Shown one piece after another: positions 22,586 through 34,058 of a DNA stretch of 64,000 nucleotides. The notes under the pieces were generated by a model. That model made no database searches and was not told the DNA's origin. It saw only the letters and a program-made list of their open reading frames with translations. The position numbers and the translations under genes are program-made. Within the stretch, counting starts at the first letter, position 1, and the number at the start of each line of letters is the position of its first letter. The stretch is taken from contig NJFT01000161.1 of NCBI GenBank assembly GCA_002221725.1, positions 1 to 64,000 on the forward strand, given 5' to 3'. The DNA comes from Scedosporium boydii. Lineage: Eukaryota; Ascomycota; Sordariomycetes; Microascales; Microascaceae.

Positions 22586-23328
22586 ACGATGCGGAGGAAT
22601 ACGATAAAAGGGTGGGAGGGGATATGGTCGTGAGGGAAGAGTCATTTCCCCTGTGTATATGGTCGTCCGAGGTTTCATACGGATTCTTTTAACCTCCCTT
22701 TGTAACAATTCTTTTTGTTGCCTTGTGAAATGGACCTTCAATAGACCGGCTTTGGGGCCAATTCGAGTCGAACATTTCTCGCGCTTCTTCTCTCTCGACC
22801 ATTTCGTTGCGACTATGACGGCGATACGAGACAGACACCGGTTGAGAACAAGAGTAAGGAGCGAATAGAGGTCAATTTGAACGAGGGGGGTATCGAGCTC
22901 GAGCATGAGCGTCGCAATTGCCTTGGACCGTTTCCTTCTCCTGAACCACTGACTACACATCCGAACAGGTGAAAACCAAGATACCAGCGAACCGAACCGT
23001 CCTCCCCGAAGCACCAGAGACCGTTGCAAAAACCGATTCAATCTTGTCCAAAAGAGCGGTATCCAATTTCGTCAAACAAAGAAACCATTCCGAGCTTTCC
23101 CAAGTACAAACTGCCAGCAGGAAGGAAAAAGAGAGAGGTGGGAATAAACAGAAGAAAGAGTGAGAAAGAGAGAGACGGACCGAGGGGTGATAACTCCAAC
23201 AAATTACAGAAAACCCCCATTTGAAAAACGCCTTTCCGACCAGAAACCAATAGAACCACCTCAACAAAAGACCGACCAGGTGGGCAAGATACGAACCAAA
23301 GAAACTCCCACCACCACTACCACCACTG
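22586..23328. other. Intergenic between convergent NDUFB7 and FHA genes
   Basis: The region holds 3' flanks of the two convergent genes. Frames here lack domains. The minus strand downstream of the FHA stop was searched for kinase motifs (VAIK, HRD, DFG) and none was seen. Confidence 0.55.
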
Positions 23329-24138
23329 CTACTCGCTAACTGGAATGATAGGGTCCCACGGCCTCGCCGTATTCCAAAGGAACGTCTGCGCCGCCATCCC
23401 ATCCTCCGCCTGGACGGTATACTTAACATACCTCGTCCTCTCAGCTCCTCTACTGCCATTGTTATCCCCCCTCCCGCCGCCCCCAAACAGAGGCGCCACA
23501 AACCCAACCTCCTCCCCCATGGCAACCTCCCTCCTCTCGGCAAGTCCAACGAGAAAATCATCCACCCGCCTCACATACCCATCCACATCCAACAGCGGCG
23601 CATTCACAATAATCTGAAACCTCACGGTCTGGATATCAATAACCACCCTCCTCACCTGATCGGGAAACCCGTAGTTGCCCCCGCTGCTGAGAACCCACTC
23701 CGCGCCGCGTCGGTCGCCGTTGCTTCGGTGATCGTACCAGACCGCGGTGCCGTTCTTGGAGGTGTCGCGGAGGACGAGGCGCGATTCGGAGTCGAAAGTG
23801 AGGAGGCAGTGGCGACGGCTGATTCCGGGTAGTTTGGGGAGGACGATGTCGCAGGTTGAAGGGTCGGTGCCGATGAGGAAGCCGTGGTGGGTTTTGGGAG
23901 TATGGGAGAAGCGGAGCTGGAGGGCGGGACCTCCGCCGGCGGTGGTGTTGGTGAAGGGGTGGTTGTTGTTGTTGTTTATGGTGGAGGTGGATGAGGCGAA
24001 GGAGGTGAGGGAGGAGGGGATGAGGTCCGGGAGGGAGGTTGTGTGGAGGGGTTTGTTTTGGGGCATCTGGATGGCCTGCATTGCCAGAGCGTTGCCGTAA
24101 GAGGGCACGAGGAAGGCGATGAAGTCGGAGTGGTCCAT
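23329..24138 (-). CDS. FHA-domain protein without kinase domain
   Basis: This single-exon gene encodes 269 residues; the ATG at 24138 (MDHSDFIAFL) was chosen. The forkhead-associated fold spans about residues 70-150, with the conserved GTDPSTCDIVLP, ISRRHC (phosphothreonine-binding Arg/Ser/His region) and DTSKNGTAV motifs. FHA domains bind phosphothreonine peptides. In many fungal relatives this N-terminal layout is followed by a serine/threonine kinase domain. Here the protein ends soon after TRYVKYTVQAEDG and LWNTARPWDP, a stretch where a kinase glycine loop might have begun. Neither that loop nor later kinase motifs are present. It is either an FHA-only adaptor or a shortened kinase homologue. 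Residues 50-65 include a poly-Asn run. A TACTTCGTA motif lies about 275 bases upstream. Confidence 0.82.
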   Translation of the reverse strand: MDHSDFIAFLVPSYGNALAMQAIQMPQNKPLHTTSLPDLIPSSLTSFASSTSTINNNNNHPFTNTTAGGGPALQLRFSHTPKTHHGFLIGTDPSTCDIVLPKLPGISRRHCLLTFDSESRLVLRDTSKNGTAVWYDHRSNGDRRGAEWVLSSGGNYGFPDQVRRVVIDIQTVRFQIIVNAPLLDVDGYVRRVDDFLVGLAERREVAMGEEVGFVAPLFGGGGRGDNNGSRGAERTRYVKYTVQAEDGMAAQTFLWNTARPWDPIIPVSE

Positions 24139-25554
24139 TGTTTTGCTGATCTTGTTGTGGATGGAGAGGATGAAAATGAATGTGGTATAAACAGACTGGG
24201 TGACCAGAGGGCCGGGGTATATCAAGGCGAGAGAGACTCGAGCGAAACAATAAAAATAATAATAAAATGACAATGGTAAAATCGAGGAAGCAAGTAAATA
24301 GCAACCAAACGTGGTAATATTCTCGGCAGCAGCAACGAGGGAGTCGACAAGTTCCCAAGCAGGGAATAAGGAAAGACAAGGTCCGGAGACTTGGACCAGC
24401 AGCGTATTAATGTACTTCGTAGTAAGTTGTAACCGACTTGGAACTTGGACTTGGGCAACAAAAGGAGTGTGGGTATCGAAACTGGACTTGGACGACGAGA
24501 GGGAGAGAGAAGCTTCCTCTGACTGGAAGACCGATCAAAAAACAAGAAGGAAATAAACCGAACGACTTGAACTGATCCAACAAGACACAGCAACGTGGCG
24601 AAGGAAAAGAGCCCGATTTAAATAAACCATGGGGCCCATCTACAAATATTGTTATTTATTACGAGCAGAATCGGGCATCGTCGATCCTGCAGGGACCGGC
24701 AGACACGGGGAATGCAGTCTCTTTCGGCAAAACAATTTACTGGGAGCCTACGAACTGCGGAAGACGCATGCACGCACAAAACGCGGTTTCAAAAGCACCG
24801 GTGACGTGGGCGGGCGCGATGCTTGTCTGGGAATGGGCGGTCGTGGTGGAATGGGCGCGTCGGAGCCAATCGATTTTTGGGTTACCTGGCGGCGAAAAGA
24901 CGCGGGACGCGGGAGAGCCAGACGACCCATCCTGAAGCGGAGAAATGGATGGTCAAAGGTCCAGATGGTTGGAAGGGAAACGGGCAGGTAGGGCTTGATT
25001 GTTTCGTGGGCAAGGCACAGATGCGGGTTTCGGGATCGTGGGTTTTGGACGAGAGACTTGATTGAACCCAAGAGACTCGTCACTGTCGGTCATGAAATCT
25101 ATGAATCTTTGGCTTTCAAACGTTGCATGATGAATGAGATCAATTCGGAGATCGGTGGCCCGACGATATTCACCAGTCGACGTTGCCTGAGGCAACTGTA
25201 GACAGCTGCGAAAACAATTAGAGAACGTAATGTCCAGTAGACACCTCCCCCAACCTATTTCACAATGTAAAATTATGTACCGGGTACAATTATTTGAACA
25301 AGCCTGTCTGCTATGAAACTGGACTTCCGATCCGGATATGCCATCACGACGACCAACCATCCGCCAAACGCCTTCAAGTGATGAGATGCCAATGCTATGC
25401 ACCAGAACCTATTACCGTAGAATAATACAAAGTAAAACACCCCTTTGATCACCAAAACCAATCTCTGGAGAAACACAGCGTGCTCCCTGAGGAAACTCTC
25501 TCTGCCATCCCGACAAGACGGACACATCTACACCACACCCCTGACACACCTCAC
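24139..25554. other. Intergenic, upstream of the FHA gene
   Basis: No gene is supported. One TACTTCGTA copy is at 24413-24421. The right part is the 3' flank of the coilin-like gene. Confidence 0.55.
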
Positions 25555-28500
25555 TCAAAACCTTGCCTTCGTCTTCCTCTCCTTCTTCTTCTTCTTCGGC
25601 ACCCATCCTCCACCATTCGGAATCCCCTGCGTCAGTCCACCGCTCCCCTGCGTACCTTGCGTAGCTTGTTTGCCACCAAGCTCGGCTGCTCCCTCGCCAT
25701 CACCCTCGCTCGTCAGATCAATCACCTGCGAACCAGGCGGTATCGCAAACACATCCTTCTCGACAGCCACTTTATTCTTCTTCGGCGCCTTCTTCTTGCC
25801 TCCGCCCCGGACTACCGCGCTAGTGCGGCTCTCGGTCTGCGAAAGGGACGCCGCCCGCTCCGACAAGTCAAGCTTCTCCATCTTGACAATTTTCGGAACA
25901 GCGTTGCTCTGCGACGATGAGAAGATCCGCCATTGCACGTTGTTGCTGTTGCTGTTGTTATTCGGAGAACCACCGACAACCGTCTCCTCCAAGCGGCGAG
26001 TGTTCGTATTCTTCCGAACCGAAGCACTCAGGTTCTTCAGCATCTCGTTCTTTCGGATCTTGGCCGACTTTTCGCGCGCTAGCTCGGCCTGCTCGCCATC
26101 GAAGAAGCTAGCCTCGGAGCCGGGCAGCCGAATCGTCTCCTTGGCGCGTAAGACACGGCCTGGGGCTTCGGGAGAACTCTTTGGCGTTTGGGCTGCAGCT
26201 CCAGCCGCAGAACGTTGACCTGCAGAAGACGAGGGGAGAACCGGTTGACTGGATGAGACCAACTTGGAAAGGGGCCGAACCTTGCCGTCGTTCTTCTCCT
26301 TCGCGCCGCTCTGCTCAGTCGCCGCATCGCCTTCGAGAGCAACCGCCGAGTCAGGAATGGCATCCTCTTGAGAATCATATGACTCGACGCCGACAAAGTT
26401 CGGGTCCATCTGGCCTCGTCCACTAGCCACGCTGCCGGCCGCCGACAAATTGCCCAAAACATCAAGAGAAGTCGTATTCTGCGACGGGTATTCCGTAACG
26501 GGCACCCTGAGAGAACTGCTGTTTTCCCCGCTCGTCTGTGGTGGTTGGCTGCTAGGCGGGAGCACCCTGGCCCGGGCCCCAGCTGGAGATGATCTAGGCA
26601 AGCTGCGGGTGGGCTCACCCACCACACTTTCGACTGGATCGGAAAATGGCACCTGTAGGTCGAGAGACATTGGCTCCGTAGCATCGCCGATGACCTCGTT
26701 GCTGTCCGCGACATCCCCGCCCTGACTCTCGATAGAGTCTTGCAAATAGCCCACGCCGTCCTCATTCGTCGTCGGCGGAAGCGCTGGCTGGACTACACGG
26801 GGATCCATCATCTCCGAAAACGTCACGTTTCGCTCACCGTCATCTTCGCCTCCGTCTTCTTGCCCATCCTCATCAGTGTCTGGAGCCTCGAATCCATCGT
26901 AGATTCGCTCACCCGTCTCCGGATCGTAGTCCTTCTCCGGCTTGTCAAGCGCGCGGTCTCGTTTGGCGAGGAAGACTTTCAACTTGTTTGCATCGGCATC
27001 GTCAACCTTAGCGACAACAGCCGTAACGTTACTAACCTGGGGCTGCCACTGCGTCGCCTTGGAGAGAAGCCACTTCTTCCAAGTAATCACCATTCCCGGT
27101 GTGGCCGCTCCCGGGAGGAGAGGCGCAAGAGTCGACAAGTCAGCGGGCAAAACTGGCAAATTGTCTCGACTCTCCGGGACGTCTTCGGTCGCTTCGGCTG
27201 TGGCTTCGGCATTCTTGTCTTGCGCAGTAGCAGGTCTTGGTAGCTCAGTAGCCTCCTCCATCACAGTGCCGCCAATCTGGGGAGGGACCACGCTTTGACT
27301 GTCCGTCACACCGCCAGCTGCCGTATACGAGAGCTGAGTCTCATCAACAACATCGTATCCGCCGTCGTAATAATGCGCTTGGTTTCGAAGCTTCTTCTTT
27401 CCCTTGCCGCCCCTCTTGTTTTTCTTATTACTACCACCAAACCACACGTCGGGGCGTTGCTGAGGATCCCATCTCTGAACGAACGGGAAAGGGGGCTCGG
27501 ACAACTCAACACCCTCGTGGCAGCACTCAACAGCGCGATAGTTGATCTTGCGCCTCCAAGCGTCGGGGTCTTCGTCCTCGGGAGGTTCCACTACCATCTT
27601 GTCTTGAAGATCTGCCTGCTTCTCTGTACGAGTCGTAGTCAAAGGTCGCACATTTTTCGCCAAGGCATCGCGGACCTTGTCCTCTTCCTCCCTCGTCTTC
27701 GGGTTGCGAACTCCCAGTGCGCCAAACAAAAGACGTCGGCCAGCCCCAAGATCGAGTCGAAGCTTGCGCGTAGCAGCTGCCTCAGATTCCGCCGTTCCGT
27801 TGGTCTTCGCGGTCGCTAGAGTACCATCACAATCCGGTCCCCTCGCTGGGGTCTCTTCGATATCGCTCGCCTTTCTCTTCAGGGGATTAGCCGACGCGGG
27901 AGAGCTCTTCTCGGCACCGATGGATTCCAAGAGTGCCTGCTTCCGCCTAAGAAGCTCAGCCACTACTTCAGCCGATCCCGTATCAGCAGGGGCGGCAGTA
28001 CCAGTAGCAGTAGTGGATCCCACATCCCCTTCCTCCTTCTTCAGCCTTGCCAATCGACGCCTCAAGTTTCTCTTCTGGGACCGAGTAAGGTGCACTTGGC
28101 CAACATTGCCATCGCGACTGGTTACTTCAGGCGTGATGGCCGCGAAAGGCGTTGCAGTAAGAGGCACTTTCTTAACTACGGCCTTGGATTTCTTGGCTGG
28201 CGCCGCTTTAGTCTGAGCGTCTACTCCATGTTCATGCTGAGCAACAGAGTCTCGTGGTCCCACTCCCTCCACTGAGACGGGCCCATCGCTAGAAGACTCG
28301 GACACGTCACTGGAATCACTAGAATCCGAGTCGCTGGAATCGTCAGAATCTGAATCAGAATCTGAGTCTGAGCTGTTACCGGGAGCGTCGGAATTCACGG
28401 CGCCAGGAGCATCGCTGGCCGAATCATCTGAGTCGGAGGAGTCTTCAGACGAGCTACTAGAATCAGAATCGTCGTCTGAGGAGCTGTCAAACAAAGCGAT

Positions 28501-29755
28501 GTAGCCGCTCTTATCCGGCTCATCCTCATTCACAGCGGGTGAGAGATGAGCCTCGCCGTCAGTACTGTTCTCCCGTCGCTCAGCGTCACCTTTTGAACGA
28601 GCTAGTGAGGTTAAGCTGACAGTAGAGTCGCCGGAATCCGAGATAGATTTAGGGCCAGACGCACCCATTGGGCCTTCGGGAGTAGCCGCCTTTACTACTG
28701 CTGCAACAGGGTAGGGCTCATTCGGCTCCGATTCCGTGCTTTCGGAACTTGCAGGTTCCTTATCCGGGGTGGCATGAGCAGGGCTAGGCGTATCCACCAC
28801 ATGACCAGCTTTAGGTTTCAAAGGCGTCTGTAGTCGGTTCTCTAGCTTTCGGCGCTTTGCGGGGTTCAGTGAACGATGAGGCTCCGGTGCCTTCGGCGAG
28901 AGAAATCTAACGGTGGATAACCGAGGGCCGCGATGCGGCGATGTAGAATTGGTAGATCCCGACCTAGACACGACTGGTGATGAATCGAGGCCGAGACCTC
29001 GCTTCAGCGAGCCAGGCGAGTTAGCAGCACCAGGAACGTCTGGCTGCGGCGTCGCGTTCGTAGATTCGCTAACGACAGATTCCGAACCCGGCGCCTCGAG
29101 AAGCAGATGGTCTTCAGCTTCGGTATCTTCCTCCGCCTCAAGGCTCGAAAAATCATCCGACTCTTCTTCGTCTTCCTCTTCGGCATAGTCGTCGTAATCG
29201 CCATCGTCCTCCTCGTCATCGTACTCCTCATCGGAATCGTAGGTAATTCTCGCTCGCTTCCTCGGCGGTAGATCAATGGTCGGTCGGTTCACAGGCGCCT
29301 TAAGCCAGGGCCGTCCAAAAGCCACTCCGTCGACGAGGTGTCTGCCATCGACCGATATTTGGTGGCGACCGCTGATTCTGCGTCGTCGTAGGTCGTCCTC
29401 GAGCAGTGGTCGTATCCTGTAGCAAGCAAAATATGAGTATATACTCCGCTGGTGCCTCGCAGAAGGGGGCAAAAGAGGAGGTGGAAAGGGGAGGGGCAAA
29501 CACTCACAGTAGCTGATCATCCTCCTTCAGAATATCTCGCACAACCTGAAAATGCAAACACTCAAATCCATCCCCTTGTGCATCCCTGTACTCCACAGCG
29601 TAGTCTTCTAATCCCCACTCGCCGCTCTCGAGGGGGACGACCTCGTTAACTGCGACCAGGAGCTTGGATATAGTTAGGTCGGTGTTGGGCCCAACGGTCC
29701 ACAGGAGCTTGACCTCGGGGATGCCGTGGCGGCGAACAGCCAGTCGGAGACGCAT
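25555..29755 (-). CDS. Coilin-like nuclear protein (DUF7357-type N-terminus)
   Basis: Two exons (29755-29508 and 29416-25555, intron donor GTGAGT, acceptor TACAG) give 1369 residues. Residues about 1-125 form a ubiquitin-like module: MRLRLAVRRHGIP, then ECLHFQVVRDILKEDDQLLI and FGRPWLKAPVNRP. Its layout, including the final charged -DD-L- strand, parallels the N-terminal self-association domain of coilin. It is followed by PPRKRARITYDSDEEYDDEE and very long acidic, serine-rich low-complexity regions (about residues 355-455). Next come a basic segment (LTRSQKRNLRRRLARLKKEE) and a short folded block near residue 700-750 (INYRAVECCHEGVELSEPP, then PFVQRWDPQQRPDVWFGG). That block sits where coilins carry their Tudor-like domain. 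A lysine-rich patch and a long disordered C-terminus with possible nuclear signals complete the protein. The role is inferred as nuclear-body/snRNP organisation. The similarity is structural and motif-level and needs profile searches. Confidence 0.8.
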
Positions 29756-30700
29756 GGTTGGCTGGCTGAAGGAAGGGGAGTAGGGACTCCCCTTCGCGCG
29801 GGATATTTAGCTTGGCAGGCCGGGTGTAGGATCGGGGAGCTCTGGAGCTTGGAGAAGTAGGTCGAGCAATTGATTTGCGATAGGTGAGGGACGAAGCCCA
29901 GTGATCGAATGATGGGTGGTAACCAGTCGAAGCGGAATTGATCGAGATGGAATAGAAGCAGCTGGAACAGGCAGAGTCAAGCTGGTACGGAAGAAGAGAA
30001 GAATCAAGTCTGCAAAGATGAGGAACGTGGAAGGTTGCGGCGGAGTGTCTTGGTGGTGGTGGCGGAAGGCAAAGGCAGAAAGAAGCTCTATTTTTTGGCG
30101 TGGAAAAAGGAAGGGTCCATCCAAAAAGTCGCCAATAAGTCGTGTCTTTGGCGCGTCTCCCCCACAATTCGATGTTGGGAAGGGGCGACAGGGATAAAGT
30201 GCTTTGAGAAGGCACCACCCCAACATCGCAACATCATCGCATTTTTTTTCGAGGAAAGAGAGAATATGGAGTATAAAAGAAATATTGAAATAAAGAAAAA
30301 AAAAACCAGCTTCATAGCACTGCTCGACCGAGCAAAAATATTGTCGAGTAACTCCTGCTCGCGCAGATCTAATCGAGCCTCCAGAACTCCCTGACAATGA
30401 GCAACCCAACAACCATCACTGCAACAAGAGCTGCCCGTCAAGGCAAGGTTGACAGAAAGGCCAGCGATTTCCGATCCAGGGGATAATTTACTCAACAACA
30501 TCGCAGATTATATAAAATATATTTATTGAAATAAATAATCTGAGTCGAAAATCCCAGCCGCCAGTATAGACAACGCCATCCATGTGCAAGAAAAAGAGAC
30601 GGAAACTCTATGCATATACAGAATCTAAGAGAGAGACATCTTGATAGAGATCGAAACGGAGCAATAAAATGTAGATGTTTGACAGAGAGGCATATCTCCT
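29756..30700. other. Intergenic, upstream of the coilin-like gene
   Basis: Promoter space of the coilin-like gene (-) and 3' flank of the GTP cyclohydrolase gene (-). A T-run (30241-30248) and an A-run (30296-30305) are present. No gene is supported. Confidence 0.55.
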
Positions 30701-32041
30701 TTAAAAGTCGAGCATGTGGCCCATCTTCTTGATCTGTAGAACGAAAAGAAGTCAGTAATCGAAATACGTCAGGACCCGCGCAATGGGAGGAGGAAAGAAA
30801 ATGAAGAAGGGAGAAGGGAGAAAGGGGAAATGTATGAAGACACCCACCTTTGTCTCAAGATACGCCTGGACCTCAGTGCTGCGAATCCCCTTCTGTCCCC
30901 TCCAAGACAACGGAACCATAGCCACCCTCTCCGTCACAACCACCTCCCTATTCGGCCCCTCCACAGCCCGAATCTTATCAGGGTTGTTCGTCAGCAGCCG
31001 AATCTCCTTCTGGTCGAGATCCCTCAATATCGCCGTCGCCAACCCATAACTCCGCGCATCGGCGGGATGGCGAAGCAAAAGATTCGCCTCGACGGTGTCG
31101 GACCCGAGATCCTGAAGATTATACGCCTTCAGCTTCTCTCCGAGTCCGATGCCGCGACCCTCCTGGCGCAGGTAGATTATGATGCCGCCGCTCGTGTTGT
31201 CGGGGTGGCCCATGAGCCGCGCCGCCTCGTCCAATTGCTCACCGCAGTCGCATCGCGCCGACCACGCCGTCTCACCGGTATAGCATTCCGAGTGGATGCG
31301 CACCAACGGCGTGCCGAAGCCCGTGCTTTCAGACGCGGGAGGGTCCCCAGCCGGGGTCGTCGAAGATGAGGATGCCTCGTCGGTCTGGCGACTGCTCGTC
31401 CTTCCGGGATACAGCTTCCCGACATACGCGCCTCGAATCATCCGATCCATCTCGGTCTCACCAGGCCGCGGCGCATCGAGCGAGTGGCTTCGGATATGGG
31501 GGCCGAAAACGATGGCCAGGTGCTCCTTGTTGTCTACGTCATTGGTGTACAGGTGCAGGAACATTTCCGATCCGGACACCGTGGGAATACGTGCGCGCAC
31601 GATGCATTCGACATTCGGCAGCGTCTCGAGGAGCCGAGGTCGCTTCGCGCCGCAGCCGCCGCTGGGGATGGTGCTGTCGACGGGCACGCTCTTTAGCCGG
31701 GGCGCACCGTCGGCAGCTGGCGTACCAGGCGTCGCGGGAGGGGTGAAGGATGGGGAGAGAAGCGAGGGTGGTGGTGGAACTGAACCGGATGTGGTAGTGG
31801 ACGAAGGGGTAGGGGTATCTAGGGAAATTCGGTCGTAGGTGGGGATGGGAGAGAGGATTTGGTTCGGCTCATTGGAGTTGGAAATGGCTTTGGTGGTGTC
31901 GTTGGCCTTGGAGTTGTCTGTTGTCGTCTCCTCGGTGGGCTTTGAGGGTGGCGAGTAGAAGGAGGGCAATTCCGCCGTTGAGTTGCTCTGGGGCCATTCC
32001 TTCGATGCGCCAGAGCTCTCGGTAGAGGACTGCGCCGGCAT
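30701..32041 (-). CDS. RIB1: GTP cyclohydrolase II, riboflavin synthesis
   Basis: This catalyses the first committed step of riboflavin synthesis, GTP to 2,5-diamino-6-ribosylamino-pyrimidinone phosphate with release of formate. Exon 1 (32041-30848) and a tiny last exon (30733-30701) are joined through a GTGGGT...TACAG intron. This restores the usual ending [15 protein letters not shown] and gives 408 residues. The ATG at 32041 ([10 protein letters not shown]) is the first true ATG; the frame extends upstream only to a GTG. Residues 1-135 are a Ser/Thr/Pro-rich fungal extension. The catalytic domain shows [20 protein letters not shown] (three zinc-binding Cys), [10 protein letters not shown], and [13 protein letters not shown] for GTP recognition. 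No 3,4-dihydroxybutanone phosphate synthase domain is fused, as in yeast Rib1. Confidence 0.96.
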
Positions 32042-34058
32042 GGTGATGGGTTGGGAGTGAGGTAGCACGCGCGATGTTTGCTACCTGCCGGGGTATTTAT
32101 TATTCACTCGGTCGTGTGTCGGTTTGTCTGTGCTGCGTGTGTGCTCAGTGACACATATATTCGAGATCGGCACAGGGCGGTCGGCAGGGTGGGATGATGA
32201 AGGACAAACGTCAATTGGAAGGAATTGACCTCGAACTCTGTGAGAGTAAGAATGTGAGCGGCTGCGATTCTGATTCCGGCCTCGCAAAGAACATCGAGCC
32301 AAAAGTCAAGATGTCGGCGCAAGTCTTTGAAAGCAACGACTTTCGAAGGGTCGGAAAAGCCGAGCGAAAAGTCAATGTTAACCAAAAATGCTTGCAATCC
32401 GATTGCCCCCGCAAAATCGTGGTCATTCACTTGTCAGTACATCGCATTAGTCAGGGTTCTAGATGATGACGGAACAATTGAGGAGGAGGAAAGAAACACC
32501 AGGAAAGACGAAGTTACCGACTTCGCAATCCGTCGAGGAGTGCTACTCCGCATATACAAGTACAGCTACTTAGTCCCCCGCAGCCGAAGGCGTGGTTGAG
32601 CGAGGGCCGAGACATGTGCCAGTTTCAACTGTGGTCTTTGTGGGAAACCGGCACGCGGGGCGTTACTTTCTGACCGAGGCAGTTGTGAGGGGCCGTCGGT
32701 GGAGTGAGACTCAGTTGAGGGGTCGATTTAATCGTCCAAGAGTGGTCAATTGCAGCCTCCCGAGACCCTCAATTTTCTCGACCAGGGGAAATCTGTGGGG
32801 CGAGGAGAGCACGGTATAACACTTCCAATTGATGCGATCTTCGACTACGCATATGTGTACTGTGATCTATCTATAGATTTTCTCACCATTGAAAAGGAAT
32901 CATTGTTCTTGTTTCATTACTAGTGTACGGACTACGGTTATAGATCAAACGACATTGGCAATAACGGCACCAGTAACGGCGACGGTAACGGGAAGGTACC
33001 GGCCATGCCTTGTGTACTTCGTACAATCGTCACCCAAATCCTGCAGAGATTTACCAATTCTTTGTCATCAGTTATTACTTAGCTCAGCATTTCCTCAGTA
33101 TCACTAATCCTGATCCAAAATTCCTGCTTGATTCTGGACTGAATCGGAACATTCGCACAAGCATTCTCCGCGTCCTCGACTGGCTGTTCGCTCGGAGCCC
33201 GTAAAGCATGAGATGATACTGTCCGTGCCGGGGGGCTGTTGCGTTTTTAAATTCCCCCGCGGTGAAATGGAGTTGGGCATATGCTGGGACCTGAACATCG
33301 GAACGGATCACTTCCTGTCCGAAAAGCCACTTCTTCCTTGCCAACCGTTGCCAGTGACGCCAAGTGGCTTCCTTCCACGAACCCATTCTCCTCGCCTCTT
33401 CCCGCAGAGTTCACTTGCTTGCCATATCTTGCTATATAAAACGATGGATGAGCAGACTGTTGTATGGCTTGTTTAAGATCCTACTATTGAGAGGCTGCCG
33501 AAGCGCGCAATCACAGGCTCCCAAGTCGACGAGAGCCTCATCCATAACAATGGAGCCACCGATCCATCCAACATACAAAAACTGGTTGTGCAAAGGTAAT
33601 CATCATCTCAATGCTAAGAACAAAAGGTGCAAACTGATATCTGGAGGCGATGAGCCGCCCTGCTGGCGGGACAAAAGAGGCAATAGGCCCGTCACGCTCT
33701 GTGGTCTGAGGACATTTCGTATCAACCAGGGGGCCTGATCATATCCAAACGTATTCACAATCGTCCGAGGTAGCGTCTTAACCGTCACAAGGCCGGGGTC
33801 TGGAGCCGAGATGCTGAGGCTAGAGAAGGTCAGCGGGATATGCTTTAGCTCTCGGGATGTAGAAAACGTTAGGTTTTCCCGGGGATATGCAGCAAGCCCG
33901 TCCTTCCGTGGTTCTGCGTCGTTCTACCGATCAGCAGCAGCCGCTTACACGTATTATTCTCTCCATTCCATCACGCAGCGCGGCCGAAGTACTAGCCAAG
34001 AAACATCCGTAGAGACGACAAGAGAGTGGAGTTCTGGTTGGATTCAATGATGTCTATT
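32042..34058. other. Intergenic region, no supported gene
   Basis: The longest frame (33364-33738) has no domain and weak codon bias. A GTACTTCGTAC motif lies at 33014-33024. Otherwise nothing is recognised. Confidence 0.5.

Noticed and set aside
22586..23328. Kinase domain downstream of the FHA gene
   Set aside because: No VAIK, HRD or DFG motif in any minus-strand frame.
32042..32068. Upstream start for GTP cyclohydrolase II
   Set aside because: The codon at 32068 is GTG. The first ATG in frame is at 32041.
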